In this document: one piece after another, positions 1 through 9,349 of the stretch
Layout of the letters: every line of letters begins with the position of its first letter
Position numbering within the stretch: the first letter of the stretch is position 1
Program-made: the position numbers and the translations under genes
Notes under the pieces: generated by a model
Databases searched by the model: none
Told to the model about the DNA's origin: nothing
The model's input: only the letters and a program-made list of their open reading frames with translations
Assembly (NCBI GenBank): GCA_963719135.1
Contig: CAVRAZ010000001.1
Span: 682,001 to 746,000, forward strand
Source: CAVRAZ01 sp963719135
GTDB taxonomy: Bacteria > Pseudomonadota > Gammaproteobacteria > DSM-19610
DNA: 64,000 bases
Reading direction: 5' to 3'

Positions 1-46
1 CGGAAGGTGGCGCTCGACCTTATCATTCGACGGAGGAATCGACACG

Positions 47-1201
47 ATGTCAGCCCGCCTTCGGACCCTGCTCTGTCTCGCCGCACTGCTGCTGCCGTGT
101 CTGCCCGGCCAGGCCGCACCGGAAGACACCATCGACATCGGCGCGGTTTACAACCTGCACGGCTTTCAGGCCGATCTCGATATTCCCTCGACAGAGGGGG
201 CCCGCCTTGCGATCGATGAAATCAACCGCAGCGGCGGCCTGCTCGGACACCCGGTGTACCTGGCCGTTGCCGACGGCGTCAGCCGACCCAAGGTCATCGC
301 CCGCAAGACAGCGGCGTTGTTGAAACGTTACCGGCACATGCCGGCCCTGATGGGGTTGTCCGACACCGACATGGTGCTGGCAGCGGCGCCGCTGGCCGCC
401 GCCAACGGGCGGGTGTTTCTGACGTTGGGCGCGACCTCGCCGCAGTTGCCCGATCAGGTGCCGGATTATCTGTTTCTCGCCTGTTTCGGCGACAACGTGC
501 AAGCCGCGGCAGCCGCCGAAATCGCCTGGCACGAGCTGGCGGCGCGCACGGTTGCCGTGCTCTATGCGGCGGATAACACCTACACCGATTTGTTACAAGG
601 CTATTTCCGGCAGCGGTTCTCGGAACTCGGCGGCACCGTCAGCAGCGTGCGCGCCTACGATCCGGCCCGTTTGGACGGAATCGCCGACGGCCTGGACGGC
701 GTCGATCTGGTGTTTCTGGCGACCAGCTCGGCGGACCAGTCGCTGGCGATCATCCAGGCGTTGCGCAACGCCGGCATCGCCGCGCCGGTCGTCGGCGGCG
801 ACAGCTACGATTCGGAAGGACTCTGGCAACAGCACCCGGAGATTCAGGATGTCTACTTCACCACGCACGCCTATCTCGGTGCCGACAATCCGGACCCCCT
901 CGTGCAGGCCTTCCGTCGTACCTATGCGCAGGCCTACGGCAGACCGCCCGATGCGTTCGCGGCGCTGGGCTACGACACGGTGCACCTGCTGGCGACCGCG
1001 ATACGCCGGGCCGGCAGCATCGACCCCGCCGCCGTCCGCAATGCGCTGGCCGGAATCGAGGCGTTCACCGGCGTGACCGGCACCCTGTATTACCCGCCGG
1101 GCAGCCGCATACCGGTGAAATCGGTGAGTGTCCTGCAGATTCAGCAGGGCAGCGTCACATTGCTTCGGCAGTTGATCCCCGAACAGGTGCCGGCGCCCTG
1201 A
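47..1201 (+). CDS. Periplasmic substrate-binding protein, LivJ-type (type 1 fold)
   Basis: The 384-residue protein begins with a hydrophobic leader of about 20 residues ending at an A-x-A-like site (GQAA, about residue 24), so it is probably exported to the periplasm. The mature start IDIGAVYNLHG, the segment around GGLLGHPVYLAV and the C-terminal GYDTVHLLATAI match the branched-chain amino acid/amide family of ABC transporter binding proteins, and the length is usual for it. A GGAGG ribosome site at 32-36 sets the ATG start. No permease or ATPase gene is adjacent, so this is an orphan receptor in this window, or its partners lie upstream. Related proteins also act as sensors. The ligand cannot be inferred. 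Confidence 0.8.
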   Translation: MSARLRTLLCLAALLLPCLPGQAAPEDTIDIGAVYNLHGFQADLDIPSTEGARLAIDEINRSGGLLGHPVYLAVADGVSRPKVIARKTAALLKRYRHMPALMGLSDTDMVLAAAPLAAANGRVFLTLGATSPQLPDQVPDYLFLACFGDNVQAAAAAEIAWHELAARTVAVLYAADNTYTDLLQGYFRQRFSELGGTVSSVRAYDPARLDGIADGLDGVDLVFLATSSADQSLAIIQALRNAGIAAPVVGGDSYDSEGLWQQHPEIQDVYFTTHAYLGADNPDPLVQAFRRTYAQAYGRPPDAFAALGYDTVHLLATAIRRAGSIDPAAVRNALAGIEAFTGVTGTLYYPPGSRIPVKSVSVLQIQQGSVTLLRQLIPEQVPAP

Positions 1202-1261
1202 GACGATCCCGTTCGAACTGCCCATGAACGGCTACACCCATCGACAACCAGGAGGTATCCG

Positions 1262-2059
1262 ATGAAAGGTCCCGGTATCGCAATCCTGCTGCTGTCGCTG
1301 GCGTGCTCGAACCCGGCGTCGGCGCAGGACCCCGGCAGGCAGGCGGACACACTGTTCCAGGTATCGACGCTCGATGCCCTGCTGGCCGGCGACTACGACG
1401 GCCGCACCGATTTTCGCAACGTCGAGCGACACGGGGATTTCGGCCTGGGCACCTTCGAAGCGCTCGACGGAGAAATGGTCGCCGTCGACGGAAAGTTTTA
1501 TCAGATCCGTTGCGACGGCATCGCGACGCCGGTCGACCCCGATCAGCGGACACCGTTCGCCGCCGTCACCTGGTTCAGGGCCGACGATGCCTTTCATGTC
1601 AGCGATACAACCAGCTGCAGCGACTTGCAGCGCCTGCTCGAAAAGCGCTTTCCCTCGACCGGCGTGCCGTACGCCATCAAGGTGACCGGGCGCTTCACAT
1701 CACTGACGACGCGCAGCGAGCCGGCACAGGAAAAGCCCTATCCTCCGCTGGCGACCGCCCTGCAACACCAGGTGGTCTTCAACTTCGCCAACGTCGACGC
1801 CGTACTCGCCGGTTTCTGGCTGCCGTCGTTTCTCAGCGATCTCAACGTCGCCGGGTTTCACTTCCACGCCATCCTGGCGGACAGGATGACCGGTGGCCAC
1901 GTGCTCGATTGTGTGGTGGAGAATGCGGACGTCGAGATCGATACCACGAGCGATCTCGAGGTGCAGCTTGGCGATGGGGAAACGCGGCGACCGCTGGTCC
2001 CCGCTCCGGGCCACGGGACCGAAGAGCAGCGCGAACGGCCCCCGTTGTCGCGCTGGTAA
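1262..2059 (+). CDS. budA: Alpha-acetolactate decarboxylase, probably exported
   Basis: This family converts alpha-acetolactate to acetoin with a zinc ion. The protein shows the family pattern throughout: LFQVSTLDALLAGDYDG near residue 30, HGDFGLGTFEALDGE near 60, YAIKVTGRF in the middle, and the metal-binding segment GFHFHAILAD followed by GGHVLDCVVENA near 200-220. Length (265 residues) is normal. Residues 1-21 form a hydrophobic leader ending SAQ, so export is likely; many family members are cytoplasmic, so the leader is notable. GGAGG at 1251-1255 supports the start. No acetolactate synthase gene is beside it, so its acetolactate source is not visible here. Confidence 0.88.
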   Translation: MKGPGIAILLLSLACSNPASAQDPGRQADTLFQVSTLDALLAGDYDGRTDFRNVERHGDFGLGTFEALDGEMVAVDGKFYQIRCDGIATPVDPDQRTPFAAVTWFRADDAFHVSDTTSCSDLQRLLEKRFPSTGVPYAIKVTGRFTSLTTRSEPAQEKPYPPLATALQHQVVFNFANVDAVLAGFWLPSFLSDLNVAGFHFHAILADRMTGGHVLDCVVENADVEIDTTSDLEVQLGDGETRRPLVPAPGHGTEEQRERPPLSRW

Positions 2060-2140
2060 ACCCCATTTGCCGACTACGGGACAGTGCCGCAAACGCCATC
2101 GGGCCGAGATAGCCGTTGGCGCGGTGAATCGCCCTGGAGG

Positions 2141-2201
2141 AGCAAGAACGAGCAAGAACGGGACAGATTTATTTGGGCAGCGGTAAATAACTCTGTCCCC
2201 G
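2141..2201. repeat. REP-like GGGACAGA hairpin preceded by a tandem decamer
   Basis: A 10-bp unit AGCAAGAACG is repeated in tandem at 2141-2160. It runs into an imperfect palindrome at 2160-2200: GGGACAGATTTATTT, nine bases, then TAAATAACTCTGTCCC. The same hairpin occurs at 9591-9631, with half copies at 9708-9724 and 11373-11389. The right arm ends 11 bp before the pirin ATG, so it forms that gene's immediate leader. Confidence 0.8.
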
Positions 2202-2211
2202 CCTGTTCACC

Positions 2212-3063
2212 ATGACCGCACGAACCATTGCCCAACGGGTGCCCGCCCTGGAAGTGACCGAGGGCGCCGGCGTACAGGTGTTCCGCACCATCGGCACCCC
2301 GGCGCGCCCGAACCTGGACCCGTTCCTGATGCTCGACCATTTCAGTTCGGCGAACCCGGACGACTACCTCGCCGGCTTTCCGGAGCATCCGCACCGCGGC
2401 TTCATCACGCTGACCTACATGCTGGCCGGTCACATGGAACACCGCGACAGCATGGGCAACCGCGGCGACCTGGGGCCCGGCGGCGCCCAGTGGATGAAGG
2501 CCGCCAGCGGCATCATTCATTCGGAGATGCCGAAACAGATCGACGGCCTGATGCAGGGGTTTCAGTTGTGGATCAACCTGCCGGCGGCCGAGAAGATGAG
2601 CGCGCCGGCGTATCGCGACATTCCCGCCGGCGAGATACCGGTCGTGGATGACGGGAATACCCGGGTGAAACTGCTGGCCGGCCAATACGGTGACAAGAGC
2701 GGGCCAATCGTCGATCCGCATACCGGGCTGACGTATCTGGACGTTTCCCTGAACGCGGACACGGCGTTCACGCACGCCGTCGACGCGAATGACCAGGTGT
2801 TTCTGTACCTGTTCGAAGGCGCGTTGCAGACCGGCGATCAGGCGATTCCGGCCAATCATCTTGCAGTGCTGGGCGAAGGCGATCAGGTCAGCGTACGTGC
2901 CGGGCGCGACGGTGCGCGGTTTCTGCTGCTCGCTGGACGACCGCTGGGCGAACCGATCGTGCAGTATGGGCCGTTCGTGATGAATACGCGGGAGGAGATC
3001 GAACAGGCGGCGGCGGATTATCGGGATGGGCGGTTGGTGCGGCGTAAGGCGGCGGCGGGTTGA
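2212..3063 (+). CDS. Pirin family protein (bicupin)
   Basis: The 283-residue product is a pirin. The metal-binding N-terminal cupin is recognisable by EHPHRGFITLTYMLAGHMEHRDSMGN (pieces near residues 60-85) and GGAQWMKAASGIIHSEMP near 100-120. The C-terminal cupin contains AGQYGDKSGPIVDPHTGLTYLDV. Pirins have been assigned quercetinase activity or regulatory roles; which applies here cannot be told. The ATG lies 11 bp from the end of a REP-like hairpin and has no clear ribosome site, so the leader structure may affect translation. It is the last gene before the composition changes into the defence island. Confidence 0.85.
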   Translation: MTARTIAQRVPALEVTEGAGVQVFRTIGTPARPNLDPFLMLDHFSSANPDDYLAGFPEHPHRGFITLTYMLAGHMEHRDSMGNRGDLGPGGAQWMKAASGIIHSEMPKQIDGLMQGFQLWINLPAAEKMSAPAYRDIPAGEIPVVDDGNTRVKLLAGQYGDKSGPIVDPHTGLTYLDVSLNADTAFTHAVDANDQVFLYLFEGALQTGDQAIPANHLAVLGEGDQVSVRAGRDGARFLLLAGRPLGEPIVQYGPFVMNTREEIEQAAADYRDGRLVRRKAAAG

Positions 3064-3158
3064 ACAGCCGTCGTTTCAACTGCGCAAATCACAGGCGCGG
3101 TTCACCGCGTGCTCTGCATTTGTCGTGTTGGCGCCTGTCACAGCAGATTCCACACATA

Positions 3159-4250
3159 TCATTCGCTCACAGCGGCCGGCTCAGGCTCCCAAAACGGTAG
3201 CGCGGAATCGCCGGACTGCGCGATAACTATCGCCACACTTTGTGCGGCACGCGTGACCGCAACGTAGAACCTGGCAGCGGGAATCGGCTCCAGGGGAATA
3301 CCAGACTGTACGAATTTTGCTATACCGTTCGTAGGGACAATGAGAACGCGATTACACTCAGTTCCTTTCGTTAGCCTAAAGTTCACATAGTCGAGGTCGA
3401 AGGCTTTGCCGGAGTTAGCCATACTGCGCATACAGCGGGGCGAAAACCGCGCAACGTAGTCATAGATATGCTCAGGACGAACCAAGAAGACACCGTCATG
3501 ATCGCTTACTGTGTGATTTCTTGACTCACTTGGTGGAAACGACCAACTCGAGTCGAAGATAGTGTCCGCGAAGGCCGCAATTTCTGGACCGCAGCGCCAC
3601 GTTATGCAACTCTCAGAGATTTCCAGAATACCTCGCGCTTCTCTCTCCCGAAACCAGTTGATTGATTCCGCATAAGCGTATTTCTTGTTCTTAGCACTGC
3701 GAGGATTCGTGGCCAGTACCGATTGGCGAATGTCGCCAACCAAGCGAACACCCAGAGACGAGATCAGTAGCAAGTCAACGATCTCCCAGTCATGCGAGCT
3801 CAAATCCTGCACTTCATCGATCAGAATCTCCTCATAGACACATTGGAGCCTGCGCAATAGCGCACCACCGCTGTCCTCAATGAGTTCGCGTGCGAGCCGG
3901 CCAAGCTCGCACGCGTACACAGCACCGTTCGAGTCCAGAAATCGACGAAGTCCTTTCGCCATCCGGTGTGGTCGCCCTTCAAAATTGAACCCGCGAATGC
4001 GATTTCCATGAAACTTGAATGGGAGGAATGGCCGCGCTAAGTGACGAAGGAGAAACGTAAACCAGCCCATAACCTCGATGCCGGGATGGTCCCCAGCGTG
4101 CACCGCAATTCTGCCACGAAGCTCGGCTTGGTTAGCTTGGGTGTATGTCAGCACCACAACTCGTCGCTCACTGGGCAGCGATGCACAGTACTCCACAATG
4201 CCTCGGGTCTTTCCCGATCCAGCTACCGCAAGTGTAAGGTGATTAGCCAT
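3159..4250 (-). CDS. UvrD/Rep-like helicase of a Gabija-like pair (GajB-like)
   Basis: With the start at MANHLTLAV the protein has 363 residues. It shows superfamily 1 helicase motifs: Walker A AGSGKT at 10-15, motif II DEVQD at about 145-149, motif III VGDIRQS at about 171-177, KGTECNRVLIV as motif V and VTRAAQSVAIVI as motif VI near the C-terminus. It is shorter than characterised GajB proteins (about 500 residues). The ATG at 4250 overlaps the last codons of the upstream OLD nuclease gene by 8 bases, which decides the start and implies translational coupling. Class 2 OLD nucleases are known to be encoded in tandem with UvrD-like helicases, and in Gabija this pair gives anti-phage defence. 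GC content is visibly lower than in flanking genes. Confidence 0.8.
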   Translation of the reverse strand: MANHLTLAVAGSGKTRGIVEYCASLPSERRVVVLTYTQANQAELRGRIAVHAGDHPGIEVMGWFTFLLRHLARPFLPFKFHGNRIRGFNFEGRPHRMAKGLRRFLDSNGAVYACELGRLARELIEDSGGALLRRLQCVYEEILIDEVQDLSSHDWEIVDLLLISSLGVRLVGDIRQSVLATNPRSAKNKKYAYAESINWFREREARGILEISESCITWRCGPEIAAFADTIFDSSWSFPPSESRNHTVSDHDGVFLVRPEHIYDYVARFSPRCMRSMANSGKAFDLDYVNFRLTKGTECNRVLIVPTNGIAKFVQSGIPLEPIPAARFYVAVTRAAQSVAIVIAQSGDSALPFWEPEPAAVSE

Positions 4251-5844
4251 GGATGAATTCGGCCGCCGCCTGAATGTAATCTGGTGGTGTGATGACGCGG
4301 GAGGACTCGGCAATCCGCAGGGCAGCCTCAGTCTTTTCGCGAGTCATCCATGTTAACAAGTCAGCCTGCGGGGTGATCCCCAATGACTGTCGCAGTGATT
4401 CCTCACCGTTGAAGTGGAGCAACTGTGGCTCCAGCGTCTTGCCATGCTCCACCGCACCGATGAAGAGCTCCCTCCGCCCTTCAAAGAGCCAAGTCTCTAC
4501 CGGAGTACGAAGCTCTACTAGGTCAGATCCGTCGTTGTCGCGTAGAGCGGCGACTTGTTTATCTAGCGCGGCGCACAGTTCCAGACAGCGAGCCAGCGAG
4601 AGTCCGCGCATGCTGAGCACATCGATCCCGCACTCGATCGGTCGCCTGCCGTAGCGATCCTTAAAGATCCGCTCGAAGACAATCTCATCAGAGGGGCCTT
4701 CGACCAACACTATCTTGTTGGCGAGCACCATGCGAAGCGTATCGTAGCCGGGAAGTTTCTGGAAATACGATACGGTATTAGGACTTAGATCGGGTATCTT
4801 GGGAGCCTTACTTCGTCCTACGAGGAGTAGTGAGTCAAGCCCTAGCCGATTGAGTACGAAGGAACTGTGGGTCGTGACAAAGAGCTGCTGCTGTTCGCCA
4901 GCAAGCGACGCCATGCGCGATAGTAGGGTTGCAAGGCTTGTGTGCGAGAGATGGTTTTCGGGTTCCTCGACCATGACAAAGTTCGCTCGCTCAGACTGCC
5001 GGTTCATCGCTAGGGAGATCTTGACCGTCGCCTGCTGTCCTTGTCCCGACATTGCGAATGGCACCTTATCGACATGCGGGGTCACGGCCCCTTCCCAAGA
5101 GGCCCGCGCGCTTTGGTCCATCGCGAGAGAAATCGGCCGGTCATGGAGAGAAGCATGAAGGGCACCGATCCGTTGGTTTACGTCGCTCAGAGCATTATCG
5201 GACAGCGACGCCTTGACTTGCCTATATGCAAGCGAGATAGCAGCCCTTTCGGCCGGTGTGAGGTGCTCGCCAAGAATTTCACGCAGATGGTAGTCTATAC
5301 CGGTTGTAGACCTGACGGTTCGCGAGTCAATGATCGCAGTGACCAGCTGTCTAGGTCGGTTGGTGATCTTGTTATCAGCGAAATCGCGCCAATCATCCAT
5401 GTAATACTCTACAGGAAGAATCACTGATGGGTCATGTGCCCAGTTCTCCAGATCGTCGGCATAGTCCGGATTCGGCTGAATCCTCATTGAAATTCCGGGG
5501 CACGCCCTCGTTGGCACCTCGCTGTTTATGGCTCCACATAGCTGTTGCAGGTCGTCGCGATCCTCGAAGTACAACTCGATACTGACTTGTGGAAAGGCAA
5601 CTCGCTCGCCCTGCCGTCGCTTTTGAACGAAGTCCTCCACAAGATCGGTATTGAACCAGTATGGGTTAAGTTCCTCGGAGGCCCTACGTCCATTGATGCG
5701 CCCAGTCAGTGCGAGGACGATCGCCTCCAGGAGTGTTGATTTCCCACTCTCGTTCGCGCCCACAATCAGATTAAGCTTCTGATTCGGTGTGAACTCGAAG
5801 TCGCGGAAGATTCGATACCCGCATATCTTGGCTTTGGTGATCAC
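4243..5844 (-). CDS. OLD-family ATP-dependent nuclease, AAA-TOPRIM (GajA-like)
   Basis: The 533-residue protein has an SMC-like ATPase: Walker A GANESGKST at 29-37, signature SGQGQQ near 266-271, Walker B FVMVEEPENHL at 289-299 and H-loop TTHSS at 324-328. A TOPRIM nuclease domain follows (VLVEGPSDE at 379-387 with the first acidic residue, RDNDGSD at 435-441 with the DxD). This is the layout of a class 2 OLD nuclease, as in GajA of Gabija, which nicks phage DNA when nucleotide levels fall. The likely start is GTG at 5844, overlapping the stop of the small upstream gene (GTGA). The helicase gene follows with an 8-base overlap. Codon use and GC content differ from housekeeping genes in the window, suggesting transfer. 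Confidence 0.85.
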   Translation of the reverse strand: MITKAKICGYRIFRDFEFTPNQKLNLIVGANESGKSTLLEAIVLALTGRINGRRASEELNPYWFNTDLVEDFVQKRRQGERVAFPQVSIELYFEDRDDLQQLCGAINSEVPTRACPGISMRIQPNPDYADDLENWAHDPSVILPVEYYMDDWRDFADNKITNRPRQLVTAIIDSRTVRSTTGIDYHLREILGEHLTPAERAAISLAYRQVKASLSDNALSDVNQRIGALHASLHDRPISLAMDQSARASWEGAVTPHVDKVPFAMSGQGQQATVKISLAMNRQSERANFVMVEEPENHLSHTSLATLLSRMASLAGEQQQLFVTTHSSFVLNRLGLDSLLLVGRSKAPKIPDLSPNTVSYFQKLPGYDTLRMVLANKIVLVEGPSDEIVFERIFKDRYGRRPIECGIDVLSMRGLSLARCLELCAALDKQVAALRDNDGSDLVELRTPVETWLFEGRRELFIGAVEHGKTLEPQLLHFNGEESLRQSLGITPQADLLTWMTREKTEAALRIAESSRVITPPDYIQAAAEFIHG

Positions 5845-6077
5845 AACATGTCATCCCTTCCTACAGCTGTGGATAAAGTAAAAGGGGTCAGTACCCTTTG
5901 ATCTGCGTATAGGGTACTGAGCCGTTTCAGTTGCATTTCCTGACCGCGCGACAGGTGCCGAACGGCTGTCTCAATGTGTAAGAGAACCGCCTTCAATCCG
6001 GGGACATATTCGTTTTCATCCAATACGTCGATCTTCTTCCGCAGTGTATCAAGAAGGCCCATGAATTTTGGGCACAA
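5841..6077 (-). CDS. Small helical protein coupled to the GajA-like gene, unknown
   Basis: This predicts 78 residues, or 72 if translation starts at the second methionine (6059). I do not recognise the family. It looks helical (LDTLRKKIDVLDENEYVPG, then LKAVLLHIETAVRHLSRG). Its TGA overlaps the GTG of the OLD nuclease in a 4-base GTGA junction, and it starts 20 bp after the end of the NACHT gene on the same strand. That tight packing is the main reason to call it real. It could be a regulator or partner of the nuclease-helicase pair, or a small antitoxin-like protein; nothing in the sequence decides this. Confidence 0.55.
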   Translation of the reverse strand: MCPKFMGLLDTLRKKIDVLDENEYVPGLKAVLLHIETAVRHLSRGQEMQLKRLSTLYADQRVLTPFTLSTAVGRDDML

Positions 6078-6097
6078 CGAAAGCCGTTATGCACAGC

Positions 6098-8409
6098 CTA
6101 GGACAGACCTGATGCCTTGACCAGCACCGGATCTCCGCAGGTATGTGGGGACGTGATAATTCTTGCCGCCCGAGTGATCTTGCCGCGGTCTGGTATCCAA
6201 ATTGTCATGTCGAGACCCCCGCGCCGATATGGTGATACAAGCCCCTCTGCCTGTAGGAGCCGAAGAACCGGAGCGACAAGACGGCGTCCATGATGATCCA
6301 GCCCCCTGTGCAATGCGTTTTCCTTACGTCCTGACCCACTCTGTAAATAGACTTTCTTTAACACGGTCAGGAGAACCCTCGCACCCAGCGGCAAATCCAT
6401 AGCTTCGATCGCGTCAGTAGTCTCCGGTGCTTGCAAAAATCTTTCGAACACACAACCCTCGTCAAACACTCCTTGCGGCATATCTCTTCGTGATGACCTA
6501 CCCTCCAGCTCATCGACATAGCATGATCGGAACCGAGGAAGTCGCGCTGCCTCCACTTCCGGATCAACTTCAATTTTCGAGAAGTAGCAGTCATGAAAGT
6601 TCAACCTTGAACAGTCCTTGATGCCGTGATACAACTCGAGTGATGGGATGTAAAGGTGGCTGAATTGCAGAGACACTTCGATCGAATATCCGGCTTCTAG
6701 CGTGACCCTCGCAAGGTCCAATGCGAGAAAGGTCACGTCGTCGTGCTCTGACGCGTGTTTTATGGCTGCACTCAATTTTCCGCTCGAAACATTCAACGCT
6801 TGTGTTTTGATCGTCGAAACGCCGACACCGAGAGCACCTAGACCACACTCCGAGCTTCGGAACAGAATCAGCCCTGTTCCGTACGGATCGACGATAAATG
6901 CAACAACGTCTCCGGCACGACATGCATCGGCAAAGTCGTCATCGATAAACGAGCGTGTGCCCTCATCTGCCCTCTCGATTCCGAGACCAGGTATACGTTG
7001 CAACAACGCCATACCCTTTTCGTCTGGCTCGTAACCACAAATCTCTGAAAATGCTCCAATGACGTTGTCGGGTGACAATGGACCAACTCCGCTATCCGTA
7101 CCGCGTGCGATAGTCGCAAGACGTTCGAGAATTCGGCGCACGGTGGAGCCGTCTATCCCGGCTTCGATCTCTGCTTCGCGCGCACAAATCCGATCGAGGA
7201 GCATGTCCCAGCCGCGTGCCGGGTCTGGGCCAGTGTCTTGCTGCGAGCCCCCCCCTCAGGAATGAGTAGATCCCTCAACAACCCGCTGGTGGCAAGATAA
7301 CCCACAAGTAATGGCCGAGCTGGCATCCACCCGGGAACCTTCCCGCTCAAGTCGCAAGCAGACAGATACCTCTTAATTTGTTCCTCGTTGAATTCGTTGA
7401 GCGTAAGTTCCACAACTGAGGGAGATAGCCCTAGTGCTGACTCACGTTCCCTTTCGCTGTCGAAGAAATGCGCTCTACCCGCCAAGATTAGCCCAACGTC
7501 CTGCGGTTGCCCTCTGATAAATTCACGCACAACCTGCATTGCTCGGTACCGGCTATCTTGGAGTTGCCTCCAAAGTCCTTGAATGCCAAGCGTCGCAATT
7601 TCATCAAATCCCTCAATTAGTAATATGGCGTATCCTGCCCTCCACGCCCGTACAAGGTGCGAAGGATGCGGGAATCCAAGATTCCTCCCGTGCCGCTCGA
7701 GGACTTCCGCCGGATTCGTCTGGCCAAAATGGTCCCGAAGGTTAATGTATAAGGGAAACTCTGGAGTGCGCTGCTTGAAATAGGCACGCCGCAACGTTCT
7801 GTAAAGCTCCCGAAGTGTCATACTCTTTCCGGCGCCATAGTCTCCGAAAACCACGAAACGATCGCCGTTGAGAATCGCGTCTCGAATTTCGGTTACGGAC
7901 CACAGCTTGGTCGGCCCGATCTGCATGAGATCGAGGGGGACATACTCAATCGGGCTCTGTGCGCTACCCGTGGCTGGATCACGCACACTGCCAAAAGCAT
8001 AATTATCGCGTAGGTTCAAATAGGACGCCGCGTCAATAAGCCTGCTCTGGAACTGAGTGAATGAGAGCGCATTCACTAAGCCGTGGTGCTTGTTTGCGAC
8101 TTCGCGTTGGTCTGCGGTTGGCTCGGTTCGGGTTACGAACCAACACTTCACAGCTTTGTATTGAATCTTCGACGGCAGCTTTCGTGCGAGAGAGGTTAGC
8201 TTCTTAACGTCTTGCACAGCTTTGTCTTTGGATCGGGACACAGTGGCCTCGAGTAGATGGACGCAGTCCTCGGTCTCGAAGAAGCCGTCTCTTTCCAACC
8301 CATCGAGAATTCGCGCCCCTTGGTACTGCGCGTCGGGCCAGAGCTCCCGCGCAATGCGACGCACCTCGTTCTCAAATTTCAGCTGGTCTTCTCTAGCGGA
8401 TTGAGTCAT
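6098..8409 (-). pseudogene. PD-(D/E)XK-like NACHT STAND defence protein, frameshifted in a G8 run
   Basis: Two overlapping reading frames make one NACHT protein of about 770 residues if one G is added in the eight-G run at 7248-7255. The first frame starts best at MTQSARED (8409). Its N-terminus (FENEVRRIARELWPDA, RDGFF, then HLLEATVSRSK near 51-61) resembles a PD-(D/E)XK nuclease with a degenerate ExK. A NACHT NTPase follows: Walker A FGDYGAGKS at 188-196, Walker B ILLIEGFDEIA at 262-272, then LAGRAHFF. With the shift it reads on through GWDMLLDRICARE into a C-terminal sensor with pentapeptide-like F..C.F pieces and a winged-helix-like end. Such STAND proteins sense phage proteins and activate a nuclease. 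It could be inactive, phase-variable or a sequencing error. It leads the defence operon. Confidence 0.75.
7248..7255 (-). repeat. Homopolymer of eight G at the NACHT frameshift
   Basis: On the coding strand eight G follow CCTGA. With eight, translation leaves the NACHT frame and ends after about 30 residues; with nine (or six), it continues into the 368-residue downstream frame. Runs of this length slip readily during replication and are also a common site of sequencing error. Confidence 0.8.
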
Positions 8410-8821
8410 CACGACACTCGCTCGCAACTGGACCCAGAGTGAGCGCACGTAAAAGTGCACTGACGCCGAACCGTATTCTTCGGAACGAATCCAACGTATT
8501 TGTTGACAGGCGGATTCCACTGAGCATTCGGCTGGCCGATTTGGTATAACATTATCGTAAGCATGACACTCTCCCTGTTCTCAGTGGCAAATTTCCTACG
8601 GACCTGCAGCGTGAACAAGAAATCTCTGAATCTAACGCCGATCTATTGCCCCTGCCACCTAAGCGCTTCTTTGGTCTGTGGAGCGAAGGCCTTCGCCTCA
8701 CATCACACTCTGTCCGGCCACACAGTTCGAAGAGGCATTATGGCCGATTGGCAACAGAAATCCAGACCGTGAGTGAACCCGGTAGCGCCTCCAGTTGGGA
8801 AAGGATTCGGCATTAAACCAA
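8410..8821. other. Right edge of the defence island, no convincing gene
   Basis: About 410 bases hold no reading frame with protein-like composition. The part nearest 8409 should contain the promoter of the defence operon (minus strand), but I see no clear -35/-10 pair. Base composition rises back to the chromosomal level towards 8770. No tRNA, integrase or obvious attachment repeat is visible. Confidence 0.5.
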
Positions 8822-9349
8822 TCACCGCTCTGGCCCGCCACTCGAAACCGCCGCCAGAATCCCCTGCAACAGCGCCACCGCCGTCGGCGGACACCCCGGC
8901 ACCTCGACATCCACCGGAATCACATTGGCCACCCGCCCGCAGGACGCGTAACTCTCCCCAAAAATCCCACCGGTGCACCCGCAATCTCCCACCGCCACCA
9001 CCCACTTGGGTTCGGGGGTCGCGTCGTAGGTCCGCCTGAGCGCGGTCTCCAGGTTGCGCGACACCGGCCCGGTCACCAGCAGCACGTCGGCGTGGCGCGG
9101 GCTGGCGACGAACTTCACGCCCATGCCTTCGATGTTGTAGTGCGGGCCGTTGAGGGCGTGGATTTCCAGTTCGCAGCCGTTGCACGAGCCGGCGTCGACG
9201 TGGCGGATGGCGATGGCCTGGCCGAAGACCTTCAGCAGGTCGTCGTGCAGTTGCTGTTCGCGGGTGCGCAGGCTTGGGTCCGGTTCGGGTGGCCGTTCCG
9301 AGACGATGCCGGTGCGGAATATTTTCTGGACGATCAGGCGGGTGGCCAT
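8822..9349 (-). CDS. Second copy of the Hyf/Ehr small subunit (NuoB/HyfI-like)
   Basis: The 175-residue protein is a paralogue of the 11556-12080 product, nearly identical through its core but with several substitutions near residues 20-40 and at the C-terminus. It keeps the four cysteines of the proximal [4Fe-4S] cluster: CNGCE near 55, VGDCGCTGG near 120 and VPGCPP near 150. It should join the quinone- or electron-transfer module of the Ehr/hydrogenase-4-like complex encoded at 11.5-19.2 kb. Similarity to the first copy stops at the stop codon on one side and inside the last codons of hyfG on the other, so it is a segmental duplication. Because both copies are open and diverged, both may be used, or one may be drifting. 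Confidence 0.8.
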   Translation of the reverse strand: MATRLIVQKIFRTGIVSERPPEPDPSLRTREQQLHDDLLKVFGQAIAIRHVDAGSCNGCELEIHALNGPHYNIEGMGVKFVASPRHADVLLVTGPVSRNLETALRRTYDATPEPKWVVAVGDCGCTGGIFGESYASCGRVANVIPVDVEVPGCPPTAVALLQGILAAVSSGGPER

